Source: Candidatus Saccharimonadota bacterium
Lineage (GTDB): Bacteria; Patescibacteriota; Saccharimonadia; Saccharimonadales; Saccharimonadaceae
Assembly (NCBI GenBank): GCA_028289185.1
Contig: JAQGGV010000021.1
Location: 1 to 6,418, forward strand
Direction of reading: 5' to 3'
DNA: 6,418 bases
Part shown: positions 1 through 6,198 of the stretch, one piece after another
How the letters are laid out: each line of letters starts with the position of its first letter
Position numbering within the stretch: the first letter of the stretch is position 1
The notes under the pieces: generated by a model
Database searches by the model: none
Told to the model about the DNA's origin: nothing
The model's input: only the letters and a program-made list of their open reading frames with translations
Program-made: the position numbers and the translations under genes

Positions 1-662
1 GCTTGGTCAGATGTAATCTTGCCATGCTCGATGGTAATGACACGGCGTTGCAATTTGTTGACGATTTCAACGTTGTGAGTCGTCAGCAAAACGGTCGTGC
101 CGTACTTGTTGATTTTCTCTAGTAGACGCACAATATCCCAGCTGTGGCGTGGGTCAAGGTTGCCCGTTGGCTCGTCGGCGATCAGGATTTTGGGTTGTCG
201 TACCACCGCACGGGCAATCGCCACGCGCTGACGCTCACCGCCAGATAGCTGGTGAGGGAATTGCTCTTCCTTACCAGTCAGGCCGACCAGTTCGATGACT
301 TTTGGTACCGTGTTTTTGATCTCACGGTTGGTCATGCCAGCGATTTCTAGCGCAAAGGCAATGTTCTCGTAAACGGTTCGCTGCGGTAGTAGTTTGAAAT
401 CCTGGAATACGACGCCGATTTTGCGACGCAGTAATGGGATGTGCTTGTCCTTGAGCGTGTCGTAATCAATGCCGCCAACGACGATTTTGCCGCTGGTTGG
501 CTTTTCCTCGCGGGTCAGTAACTTCAGCAAAGTTGATTTGCCTGCGCCACTGGTACCGACAATAATAACAAATTCATTTGGCTCGACATGCAAACTGACG
601 CGGTTCAGCGCCGGCTTGTTATCTTTGCCGTATGTTTTGGTTACCCTATCTAGCAGTATCAT
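1..662 (-). CDS. ftsE: Cell division ATP-binding protein FtsE (3' end cut by window edge)
   Basis: Translating the minus strand from the ATG at 662 gives 220 residues plus two bases of the next codon, with no stop, so the gene runs off the window. All ABC ATPase motifs are present: Walker A GTSGAGKS (36-43), Q-loop FQDFKLLP (86-93), signature LSGGERQRVAIARA (139-152), Walker B ILIADEPTGNLD (159-170) and the switch histidine in TTH (194-196). The FQDFKLLP...TVYENIAFAL stretch is typical of FtsE rather than other small ABC ATPases. FtsE proteins are usually about 220-230 residues, so only a short tail is missing. FtsE binds the membrane protein FtsX at the division site, where FtsEX controls peptidoglycan hydrolases; ftsX would be expected next, outside the window. 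There is no Shine-Dalgarno before the ATG, and a strong -10 box lies 11 bases upstream. LolD/MacB-type ATPases are the main alternative. Confidence 0.93.
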   Translation of the reverse strand, partial: MILLDRVTKTYGKDNKPALNRVSLHVEPNEFVIIVGTSGAGKSTLLKLLTREEKPTSGKIVVGGIDYDTLKDKHIPLLRRKIGVVFQDFKLLPQRTVYENIAFALEIAGMTNREIKNTVPKVIELVGLTGKEEQFPHQLSGGERQRVAIARAVVRQPKILIADEPTGNLDPRHSWDIVRLLEKINKYGTTVLLTTHNVEIVNKLQRRVITIEHGKITSDQ

Positions 663-673
663 TTCTTATGGTT

Positions 674-701
674 ATTATAGCATAAGTTGCATGAGTGAAA
701 A
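674..701 (-). promoter_or_regulatory. Predicted ftsE promoter, almost leaderless
   Basis: On the minus strand, TTTTCA (701-696) is followed by a 16-base spacer and a perfect TATAAT (679-674) with an extended -10 TGC just before it. Initiation about 7 bases downstream would fall near 667, leaving a leader of roughly 5 bases before the ftsE ATG at 662. It lies between the terminator-like hairpin of the upstream small gene and ftsE, so ftsE probably starts its own transcript. The prediction is from sequence only. Confidence 0.65.
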
Positions 702-725
702 GTTCAGTTTATAGAGGCACACACG

Positions 726-794
726 AAAAGAGCCCGCACATTACAGAGCGGGAGCCAAGAATAAATCCTCGACTACTTCTCTTAACGTGCGGGC
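726..794 (-). terminator. Terminator-like hairpin after the small orphan gene
   Basis: The minus strand has a 12-bp stem with one G-U pair. The arms are GCCCGCACGTTA (794-783) and TAATGTGCGGGC (743-732), enclosing a 39-base loop and followed at once by TCTTTT (731-726). The GC-rich base and the T-run suggest a Rho-independent terminator for the gene ending at 825, insulating it from the ftsE promoter. The loop is unusually long, and CCCGC at 752-748 could pair instead with GCGGG at 737-733 as a smaller 5-bp hairpin with a 10-base loop. The rest of the gap 663-824 shows only this hairpin and the ftsE promoter. Confidence 0.6.
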
Positions 795-824
795 ACTTGG
801 GTGAAAGTGGACGCAAAACTACTT

Positions 825-1169
825 TTAGTGCTTCTTGGGCTCAGTCGGACCGCGCATCCGATGACTCAGTTCGAGGTTGAAGTTTTCGACGACCTCGACC
901 TCACGGTCACACAGCGTTGCGTTCGCATAAACCAGGCCGTACAGGATGTTGGCCTTGTAGGTCCACCAGTCCTTACCGTCGCGGAAACCAAAGACGGCCC
1001 GGGTTCCATCGTCAGCGAATTGCATCGAGATATCACCCCAGAAGTCCTTGCTGAATTCTGTCTGGAGCCACCTCTGAGCATGCTCATCGATTGCAAAATT
1101 CGCAACCGTCAGCGTCGCTTCTTCCGGCCTGGTCACCTCGACGTGAATCGTCGCAATGCCATCAGTCAT
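825..1169 (-). CDS. Small orphan protein of unknown function (114 aa)
   Basis: I do not recognise this protein. It is a 114-residue soluble polypeptide with no signal peptide or membrane segment. It is rich in Trp, Phe and acidic residues, with the segments WLQTEFSKDFWGDISMQF and FGFRDGKDWWTYKANILYG in the middle and a short basic end (EPKKH). The ATG at 1169 is preferred over in-frame GTGs at 1181 and 1178 because AAGGTGG (1184-1178) sits 8 bases before the ATG and covers those GTGs. A promoter upstream and a terminator-like hairpin downstream, both on this strand, support it as real over the overlapping plus-strand reading frame. GC is about 56% against about 47% in neighbours, and all lysines use AAG, unlike the mixed use nearby. 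It sits between prfB and ftsE, which are adjacent in many bacteria, so I infer an accessory gene gained by insertion. Confidence 0.7.
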   Translation of the reverse strand: MTDGIATIHVEVTRPEEATLTVANFAIDEHAQRWLQTEFSKDFWGDISMQFADDGTRAVFGFRDGKDWWTYKANILYGLVYANATLCDREVEVVENFNLELSHRMRGPTEPKKH

Positions 1170-1177
1170 GTTCTTCA

Positions 1178-1184
1178 CCACCTT
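1178..1184 (-). promoter_or_regulatory. Shine-Dalgarno of the small orphan gene
   Basis: AAGGTGG on the minus strand lies 8 bases before the ATG at 1169 and fixes that start over the upstream GTG codons, which fall inside it. It is the only strong, well-spaced Shine-Dalgarno seen before any gene in this window. A small CGCT/AGCG hairpin with a 5-base loop (1202-1190) lies just upstream and is too short to interpret. Confidence 0.65.
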
Positions 1185-1234
1185 CTACACGCTAGTTGAG
1201 CGGATTACTCAGAAAACTTGCGTATCTGATGTAT

Positions 1235-1263
1235 ATTATATCATAAGTACTATAAAAATGCAA
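1235..1263 (-). promoter_or_regulatory. Predicted promoter of the small orphan gene
   Basis: On the minus strand TTGCAT (1263-1258), a 17-base spacer and a perfect TATAAT (1240-1235) with an extended -10 TGA (1243-1241) form a good vegetative promoter. It starts 3 bases after the prfB stop codon. Initiation near 1228 would give a leader of about 58 bases before the ATG at 1169, so this gene can be transcribed without prfB. Confidence 0.7.
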
Positions 1264-1265
1264 TG

Positions 1266-2345
1266 TTACCTAATCTGTGATTCCAGATAGGAATTGATGA
1301 AACCATCGATCTTGCCGTCCAGCACAGCTGATGGATCCTTTTCCTCGTATTTGGTGCGCGTATCTTTGACCAAAGTATACGGGTGCAGTACATAATTACG
1401 GATCTGACTACCCCAATTGGCCGATTCACCAGCGCGAAGTTCGGCGACTGATTCGGCGTGTTGCTCCAGTTGTAATTGCACCAATTTAGAGCGCAAAATC
1501 TTCATCGCCGTCTCGCGGTTTTGCAACTGGCTGCGCTCATTCTGGATAGCTACCGTCAAACCTGTCGGGATATGCGTAATACGCACGGCACTATCGGTTG
1601 TATTAACTGACTGACCGCCATGGCCGCCTGCACGGTAAACATCGATTTTGAGGTCTTTGTCGTCAAGTTGTACCTCATCTGGTGTATCGATTTGCGGCAA
1701 AACTTCGATTAATGCAAAGCTGGTTTGGCGTAGATTATCACTGTTAAATGGGCTCAGTCGGACCAGGCGGTGGACCCCATGCTCACCCTTCAGTTTGCCG
1801 TACACATACGGCCCAGTCACCTCAATGACACTGCTTTTTAGTCCCGCTTCCTCACCCGCCGACCGCTCGACAATCTCGGTCGACATATCGGATTTTTCGG
1901 CCCAGCGTAGGTACATGCGCTCCAGCATTTCGGCAAAGTCCTGCGCATCCGTACCGCCAACACCGGCGCTAATGCGGATAATGGCATTGTGATCGTCGAA
2001 TGGACCGCTGAGTAGCAGTTCCTTTTTGCGTTCGCGAAGTTCGGTTTCCAGGGCGCTAATTTGCGTTTCAAATTCACCCTGCAGACTATCGTCGCCAAGT
2101 TCCATCAGTTCACTCAGGTCATTTACCTGTGCCCTGAGTGTCTGCCACGGCTGAACCATCGCGGTCAGTACCGACTGCTGTTTATTTTTTGCCTGAGCAT
2201 CAGCGGGATTGTTCCACAGCTCGGGCACAGCCAAGTCCTGCTCCAGTTGCTGCAGCTGGGCAGCTTTGTCATCAATTGCGAGTTGCGCGTAGGCGGAGTC
2301 AACGTCTTCGGCCAGCGCTTGTAGGCGCTTTTTCAGGGGTTGCAT
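1266..2345 (-). CDS. prfB: Peptide chain release factor 2 (RF2), no programmed frameshift
   Basis: The 359-residue protein is a full-length RF2, which ends translation at UGA and UAA in the ribosomal A site. The N-terminal half is a helical domain (about 1-115). The stop-codon recognition tripeptide SPF is at 198-200 (context VRLSPFNSD) and identifies RF2 rather than RF1. The catalytic GGQ is at 243-245 (context AGGHGGQSVN), and its glutamine enters the peptidyl transferase centre. The C-terminal part has the family stretches WGSQIRNYVLHPY (311-323) and VKDTRT (326-331). Many bacteria need a +1 frameshift at an in-frame UGA near codon 26 to make RF2; here the frame is continuous through that region (AYAQLAIDDK), so this autoregulation is absent. 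The gene ends in TAA. It begins 20 bases after murL, with a TATAAT box 6 bases before its ATG and no Shine-Dalgarno. A functional RF2 means UGA is read as stop. Confidence 0.96.
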   Translation of the reverse strand: MQPLKKRLQALAEDVDSAYAQLAIDDKAAQLQQLEQDLAVPELWNNPADAQAKNKQQSVLTAMVQPWQTLRAQVNDLSELMELGDDSLQGEFETQISALETELRERKKELLLSGPFDDHNAIIRISAGVGGTDAQDFAEMLERMYLRWAEKSDMSTEIVERSAGEEAGLKSSVIEVTGPYVYGKLKGEHGVHRLVRLSPFNSDNLRQTSFALIEVLPQIDTPDEVQLDDKDLKIDVYRAGGHGGQSVNTTDSAVRITHIPTGLTVAIQNERSQLQNRETAMKILRSKLVQLQLEQHAESVAELRAGESANWGSQIRNYVLHPYTLVKDTRTKYEEKDPSAVLDGKIDGFINSYLESQIR

Positions 2346-2351
2346 AACTTT

Positions 2352-2357
2352 ATTATA
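2352..2357 (-). promoter_or_regulatory. -10 box 6 bases before the prfB ATG (leaderless candidate)
   Basis: A perfect TATAAT on the minus strand lies within the 20-base gap between murL and prfB, exactly 6 bases before the prfB ATG. No clear -35 hexamer lies 16-18 bases further up, inside the end of murL, though a TG abuts the box. No Shine-Dalgarno is present. Initiation about 7 bases past the box would start the mRNA at or next to the A of the ATG. Confidence 0.55.
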
Positions 2358-2365
2358 CAGTAGTT

Positions 2366-3622
2366 CTAGATGAGCTCACTCGCCCATGGCTGGACGGGGA
2401 ATTCCTGCTTGTAATTAAACGTAGCCTCGGGCACATCAAACGGCAAATTCTCGTAACCTTCGCGTTTCATATGGTACGCTACGCGTAGTTCATCGATTTC
2501 ACCAATGCACTCAAACGGTTTGGGGACACCGTCGATTCCAAGTAGCCCTTTGAAGGTTTCTGTGAGCAGCGGTTTTACAAATAAGTCCTGTCCATTAAAT
2601 AAACTCTTTAGTTCACCCGGCGCCACGAACGGTGCAAATAACAGATATGAATTAGCGCACTTCGAACATTCTCCGCACCATGTAAGTAATGAGTTATCAT
2701 CGCCCTGTTTGTAGTTTGCTCGGTTGCAGGAACTAAATGAATGGCCATACTGCGCCCAGGCTTTGTCGGCGAATAGTTCTGCGATGCGGAGTTCGCTATA
2801 GCGGCGCAGTGGAGAGCCTATGTGAAGGTCCGGCGAAATATAACGACGGACATACTCGGCAAATTGCTGTTCGGCCGACCAGGTTTTAGACCATTGGTGC
2901 GTCACCGACAAATCGCCGATCGCTGCATGTGGTTCCTCGCCTTCATGACCGATTGCCGCCAAAATCGCTTGCTTGCCAGTGAGGACCGCCTGGATGAGTG
3001 CGACTGCCATAACGACATAGGTAATCGGTATATGTCCGTTTTTGGCGCCATCCTCGCTTGCATGTTTTAGGGCCGGACGATCAATTGTTCGGTGAATAAC
3101 CATCAACTTGTCAGTAATACTATCCAACATGGACGGGTGCGATGGACCAGAGGAAATATACAACGCATCGAAGCCTATCCCCGCGTCCTTTAACATACTC
3201 GCCAGTAACAATGAATCCTTGCCACCACTTTGCAATGTGATAATTCCTTCACCGCTATAATCAACAGCCGATTCCGAACTACCTGTTGCCGAGAATTGCG
3301 CCAAATCGTCACGAGTCAGTCCATTTTCATAGGCGTACTGGCTCATGCCTTCCTGGTATACGCTATTCAGAAATTCCGCTTGCCATTCGTCAATGTTACC
3401 CGCACTAACATCACGCGTTGGAAAGGTCTTGAAATACGACGAACCAACCAGCAAATGTGCAAAGTGGAGCGCTCGATCGAGGACATCATGATTGTATGAA
3501 TCCGTGACACTATCGAAATGAAAGATCTCCTGGAATGATCGGCCGTCATCAAAACGATAACGAAACGTGGCGTCGTGCGTCACCTCATCAAAGCTATAAC
3601 TATCAAAAATAAATTGGCTCAT
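2366..3622 (-). CDS. murL: MurL: UDP-MurNAc-L-Ala-L-Glu epimerase
   Basis: This 418-residue cytoplasmic protein matches MurL, the enzyme described in Xanthomonas that inverts the terminal L-Glu of UDP-MurNAc-L-Ala-L-Glu to D-Glu, using ATP and releasing AMP and PPi. Visible features are an N-terminal region with FRYRFDDGRSFQEIFHF (20-36); a PP-loop type nucleotide motif SGGKDS (132-137), which fits AMP/PPi chemistry; SSCNRA (297-302); a cysteine cluster WCGECSKC (315-322) that with C299 gives a possible four-Cys metal site; and the C-terminal block KPFECIGE (368-375). I identified it from recall of these blocks and from the neighbouring ligase, not from a search. The start ATG overlaps the murD stop as ATGA, implying translational coupling and a joint pathway. 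An AGAGG lies 13 bases before the ATG, too far for a strong site. A QueC-like PP-loop enzyme is the main alternative, but the length, N-terminus and murD linkage favour MurL. Confidence 0.87.
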   Translation of the reverse strand: MSQFIFDSYSFDEVTHDATFRYRFDDGRSFQEIFHFDSVTDSYNHDVLDRALHFAHLLVGSSYFKTFPTRDVSAGNIDEWQAEFLNSVYQEGMSQYAYENGLTRDDLAQFSATGSSESAVDYSGEGIITLQSGGKDSLLLASMLKDAGIGFDALYISSGPSHPSMLDSITDKLMVIHRTIDRPALKHASEDGAKNGHIPITYVVMAVALIQAVLTGKQAILAAIGHEGEEPHAAIGDLSVTHQWSKTWSAEQQFAEYVRRYISPDLHIGSPLRRYSELRIAELFADKAWAQYGHSFSSCNRANYKQGDDNSLLTWCGECSKCANSYLLFAPFVAPGELKSLFNGQDLFVKPLLTETFKGLLGIDGVPKPFECIGEIDELRVAYHMKREGYENLPFDVPEATFNYKQEFPVQPWASELI

Positions 3623-4893
3623 AATGCATTAACTACCTCTGTAAATTGTCTACCTCGTTCGGTAAAGTTTGTAAACATATCGAAACTCGCAAAGCCTGGG
3701 CTCAACAGAACCACACTTCCAGCCCGGGCTAAATCATGCGCACGTTTCGTGGTGTCATCAAGACTACCACTTAGCTCGAATATGCCCTTGTCCAGGTGTT
3801 CGGCAATCTTTGAACCGGTCTCGCCAATTAATAATACTTTTAGGATATTCTGATGCGTCTTGATAACATTTGCCATTTCCTCGTAGCCGTATCCCCTGTC
3901 GTAACCCCCAGCAATTAACACGGTTGGCCTGTCGAGCGCACTCAGTGCCACATTTGTTGCGGCAGATGCTGTTGAGTAGCTGTCGTTGTAATACGACACC
4001 CCGTCGAGCTCACGAACTAACTCGATGCGGTATGACAGACCTTTAAAGTCGTGAAGACCACGGGCAATAACCTCGGGATCTTGTACCCAACTCCACGTGG
4101 CTGCGATAGCCGCGCAGGCGTTTTCGATATTGTGTTGACCAGGAATCTGCAGGACCGAAGTCGGACACAGTTTATGCCTCTGGTAGTAAAAATACCCCTC
4201 GCTTACGAATGCGCCCTTGTTGAGTAAGTACGGGACGGCTTCACCGGGTGACATTTGGGCAATTTCCTCAGACCACTCGTTACCCTCTTTATAGATAACT
4301 TCGTCATCCTCGTGTTGGTGTTTAGCGATGTTGGATTTTGCCTGCACATAATCATTAAAATCTTTGTGTACGTCCAAATGTTCCGGCTCAATACCCAGAA
4401 CAACGGCGATATGAGGGCTGACATCCGCGTCCCATAACTGAAAACTACTGAGTTCATAGACAACAATGTCGTCCGCACTAATTTGCGGCAACACATCAAA
4501 GGCACTGACACCAATATTCCCAACCAGCCAAGTTTTCTTGCCGGCAGCATTCAAAATCGATGTGATCATGCTCGACGTCGTACCCTTACCCTTTGTTCCC
4601 GTGACACCAATGACTGGCGCCGGGCAATTTTTCAGAAATTCTCGTGTCACACTGGTTACTTTACCGGTTACCTCGACGTCCCAGGGTGCAATCGGCGGCG
4701 TTTTAAAAGCCAAGTCGGCTGTAATTCCCTTGAAATCAGTAACGCCACCAACGAACTTCACGCCATCCGGCAATTCGTTTTTTGGTTCCAGCTTATTGTC
4801 ATAAGCCGTAAAGGTCGCGTCTGGATATTTGGCGTGATAGTAGTTATAAACACTCTCGCCCTCGACGCCGTAACCAAGAATTGCGATATTCAT
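3619..4893 (-). CDS. murD: MurD-type ligase, probably the L-Glu-adding MurD2
   Basis: This 424-residue Mur ligase joins glutamate to UDP-MurNAc-L-Ala in the cytoplasm using ATP. The N-terminal nucleotide-sugar domain begins with ILGYGVEGE (5-13). The central ATPase domain has the P-loop GVTGTKGKGTT (96-106), ELSSFQLW (147-154), and YVQAKSNI (182-189) with the expected carbamylated lysine K186. The C-terminal domain has KGLSYRIELV (284-293), NDSYST (303-308), GGYDRGYGYEEM (329-340) and LLSPGFASFDMFTNF (396-410). Compared from memory with E. coli MurD, T321, S415 and F422 are kept (T308, S403, F410), but the D-Glu-pocket lysines K319 and K348 are Tyr306 and Arg333. Together with the overlapping murL, this suggests addition of L-Glu (MurD2). 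The P-loop has Gly104 where Ser or Thr is usual. It ends in TGA inside the murL start codon. There is no Shine-Dalgarno; a TATACT box lies 6 bases before the ATG. The MurD family call is very secure; L-Glu specificity is inferred. Confidence 0.93.
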   Translation of the reverse strand: MNIAILGYGVEGESVYNYYHAKYPDATFTAYDNKLEPKNELPDGVKFVGGVTDFKGITADLAFKTPPIAPWDVEVTGKVTSVTREFLKNCPAPVIGVTGTKGKGTTSSMITSILNAAGKKTWLVGNIGVSAFDVLPQISADDIVVYELSSFQLWDADVSPHIAVVLGIEPEHLDVHKDFNDYVQAKSNIAKHQHEDDEVIYKEGNEWSEEIAQMSPGEAVPYLLNKGAFVSEGYFYYQRHKLCPTSVLQIPGQHNIENACAAIAATWSWVQDPEVIARGLHDFKGLSYRIELVRELDGVSYYNDSYSTASAATNVALSALDRPTVLIAGGYDRGYGYEEMANVIKTHQNILKVLLIGETGSKIAEHLDKGIFELSGSLDDTTKRAHDLARAGSVVLLSPGFASFDMFTNFTERGRQFTEVVNAL

Positions 4894-4899
4894 ACTAGT

Positions 4900-4929
4900 A
4901 GTATAGCCTGACTAGACTTTTTCGAACAA
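4900..4929 (-). promoter_or_regulatory. Predicted leaderless promoter of murD-murL
   Basis: On the minus strand TTGTTC (4929-4924), an 18-base spacer and TATACT (4905-4900) end exactly 6 bases before the murD ATG at 4893. The -35 lies in the last codons of the M16 peptidase gene. There is no Shine-Dalgarno in the 18-base gap. Initiation about 7 bases past the -10 would put the 5' end at the start codon. The -35 matches consensus at only 3 of 6 positions. Confidence 0.5.
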
Positions 4930-6198
4930 TGTTGTCAGTTTCTGGTTTAAGCCGACAATTTCTTTGCGCTCGCCACTACTCACTCCAGCCAAAACGTGCG
5001 TGTTGTGCTTGATGAATTCACGTGCAGTGTCGATCATGACCTGACGGTTCGTACCACGGATAGAATCAGGAACTTTTTCGTATTCCTTGACAACATCATC
5101 GGCAAAATAACGATTCGTGTAAAAGTTACTGATTTGCGATACTGTCTGCGCACCCATTTGGTGACGGCCAAGTGCGTATGATTTCGCCGCATCGATTTCA
5201 GCCTCGGTGATTTTGCCATCGAGGACTGCGCCAAGTTCGCGAACGATAATATCAAACAAATCGTCAGATGTTTCCAGGTTTACCTGACCGCCAAAATCCC
5301 ATGATGAATCGTGGAATCCAACCGATGTGTCACTAAACATGCCGTAGGCCAAGCCTTTTTTGCGGGCGGCGCCATAGATACGTGATGTCATCGTGCCAGT
5401 CAGTATGTGATCCAGACAGTTCATTGCGTCTGACTCTTCGTCGGTCAGTTCACGCGGTACAATCATTGACCAAGCGAATGTCAGGTTCGAGGCTTCTTTG
5501 CGACGAATAAGCGTTGGGTTGCCACTATGGAATTCGTCATGTGGAACTTCAAAACGTTCGCCTTCCGGCAGGTCCCATTCCTCTAGTCGGCGCTTGATTT
5601 CACTCTTGCGACCGTGTAGTTTGCCGGCGATGACAAAACGCATATTGGCAGCCGTGTGTGTCCTGGCATGGTGCTCGCGAATGTGCTGCAATTTTACCCG
5701 TGGAATTGTCTTCAGGCGCTGGTTAAACGTAAAGACATCCTCGCCCAGCAGCTGCTGAACTTTTGGCCATAATACGCGGTTGTGATTATTCAAAAAGCCG
5801 GTTAGTTCCGAGCGAACATTGCCTTTTTCGGCTTCCATTTCCGCTGCGTTAAAACGTGGCTGGCAAATAGATAGTTCCTGCAGTTCAAAAATACGCTCCC
5901 ACTCAAAGTCGGCACAGTCAGCCAAATAGACCATGGATAAATCGCTGGTATAGGCATTGTGATAAGCGCCGTTTTTGGTGAATTCGGCTTCAAACTCATG
6001 TTCGTCTTTGAACTTTGCATTCGCACCAAAGGCCATGTGTTCCATGACGTGTGCAGCTTCATAGATGTTCTTGCTTTTGACATAACGGTTACCAGCGCGG
6101 AACTGGAATTGGAAACTCATGACGGTCGCACCGGGTACGTCAATGAGTAAACCCCTTGCACCACTTTTCAAGCGAACTTCTTCAACAGTATGCTTCAT
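4912..6198 (-). CDS. M16 family (pitrilysin/MPP-like) zinc metallopeptidase
   Basis: The 428-residue protein has the M16B layout, an active N-terminal M16 domain followed by an M16 C-terminal domain. The inverted zinc motif HVMEH is at 50-54 (H50 and H54 zinc ligands, E53 catalytic base). Glu131 in NVRSEL lies 77 residues after H54, the same spacing as the third zinc ligand of pitrilysin, and Glu124 matches the second conserved glutamate, so the enzyme looks catalytically competent. The C-terminal domain keeps SRIY (272-275) and GLAY (282-285), the usual substrate-binding block. There is no signal peptide or membrane segment, which points to a cytoplasmic peptidase. Such enzymes form paired chambers and cut short unfolded peptides; the substrate here is unknown. 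The start overlaps the upstream stop as TAATG, so it is probably co-translated with that gene. It ends in TAG 18 bases before murD. Confidence 0.93.
   Translation of the reverse strand: MKHTVEEVRLKSGARGLLIDVPGATVMSFQFQFRAGNRYVKSKNIYEAAHVMEHMAFGANAKFKDEHEFEAEFTKNGAYHNAYTSDLSMVYLADCADFEWERIFELQELSICQPRFNAAEMEAEKGNVRSELTGFLNNHNRVLWPKVQQLLGEDVFTFNQRLKTIPRVKLQHIREHHARTHTAANMRFVIAGKLHGRKSEIKRRLEEWDLPEGERFEVPHDEFHSGNPTLIRRKEASNLTFAWSMIVPRELTDEESDAMNCLDHILTGTMTSRIYGAARKKGLAYGMFSDTSVGFHDSSWDFGGQVNLETSDDLFDIIVRELGAVLDGKITEAEIDAAKSYALGRHQMGAQTVSQISNFYTNRYFADDVVKEYEKVPDSIRGTNRQVMIDTAREFIKHNTHVLAGVSSGERKEIVGLNQKLTTLFEKV

Noticed and set aside
469..714. Plus-strand open frame opposite the ftsE 5' part
   Set aside because: It is the complement of the conserved Walker A region of ftsE and runs through the ftsE promoter; its translation shows no recognisable family features.
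726..794. T-box, riboswitch or SRP-type RNA in the gap before ftsE
   Set aside because: I could see none of the conserved motifs of these RNAs; only the hairpin and T-run are supported.
1167..1181. GTG at 1181 or 1178 as the start of the orphan gene
   Set aside because: These codons lie within AAGGTGG, which is well spaced for the ATG at 1169, and I see no Shine-Dalgarno before them.
801..1199. Plus-strand open frame of 132 codons over the orphan gene
   Set aside because: The minus-strand gene here has a promoter, a Shine-Dalgarno and a terminator-like hairpin in the right places. I saw no such signals supporting the plus-strand frame, and no other gene is on that strand.
837..1764. The 15-base match gggctcagtcggacc at 837-851 and 1750-1764
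   Set aside because: Both copies lie in coding sequence in different frames (GPTEP in one, VRLSP in the other), with no similarity beyond the match, so it is probably chance.
2366..3622. 7-cyano-7-deazaguanine synthase (QueC) as the identity of the PP-loop protein
   Set aside because: It is much longer than QueC, has a MurL-like N-terminus and C-terminal block, and overlaps a Mur ligase gene rather than queuosine genes.
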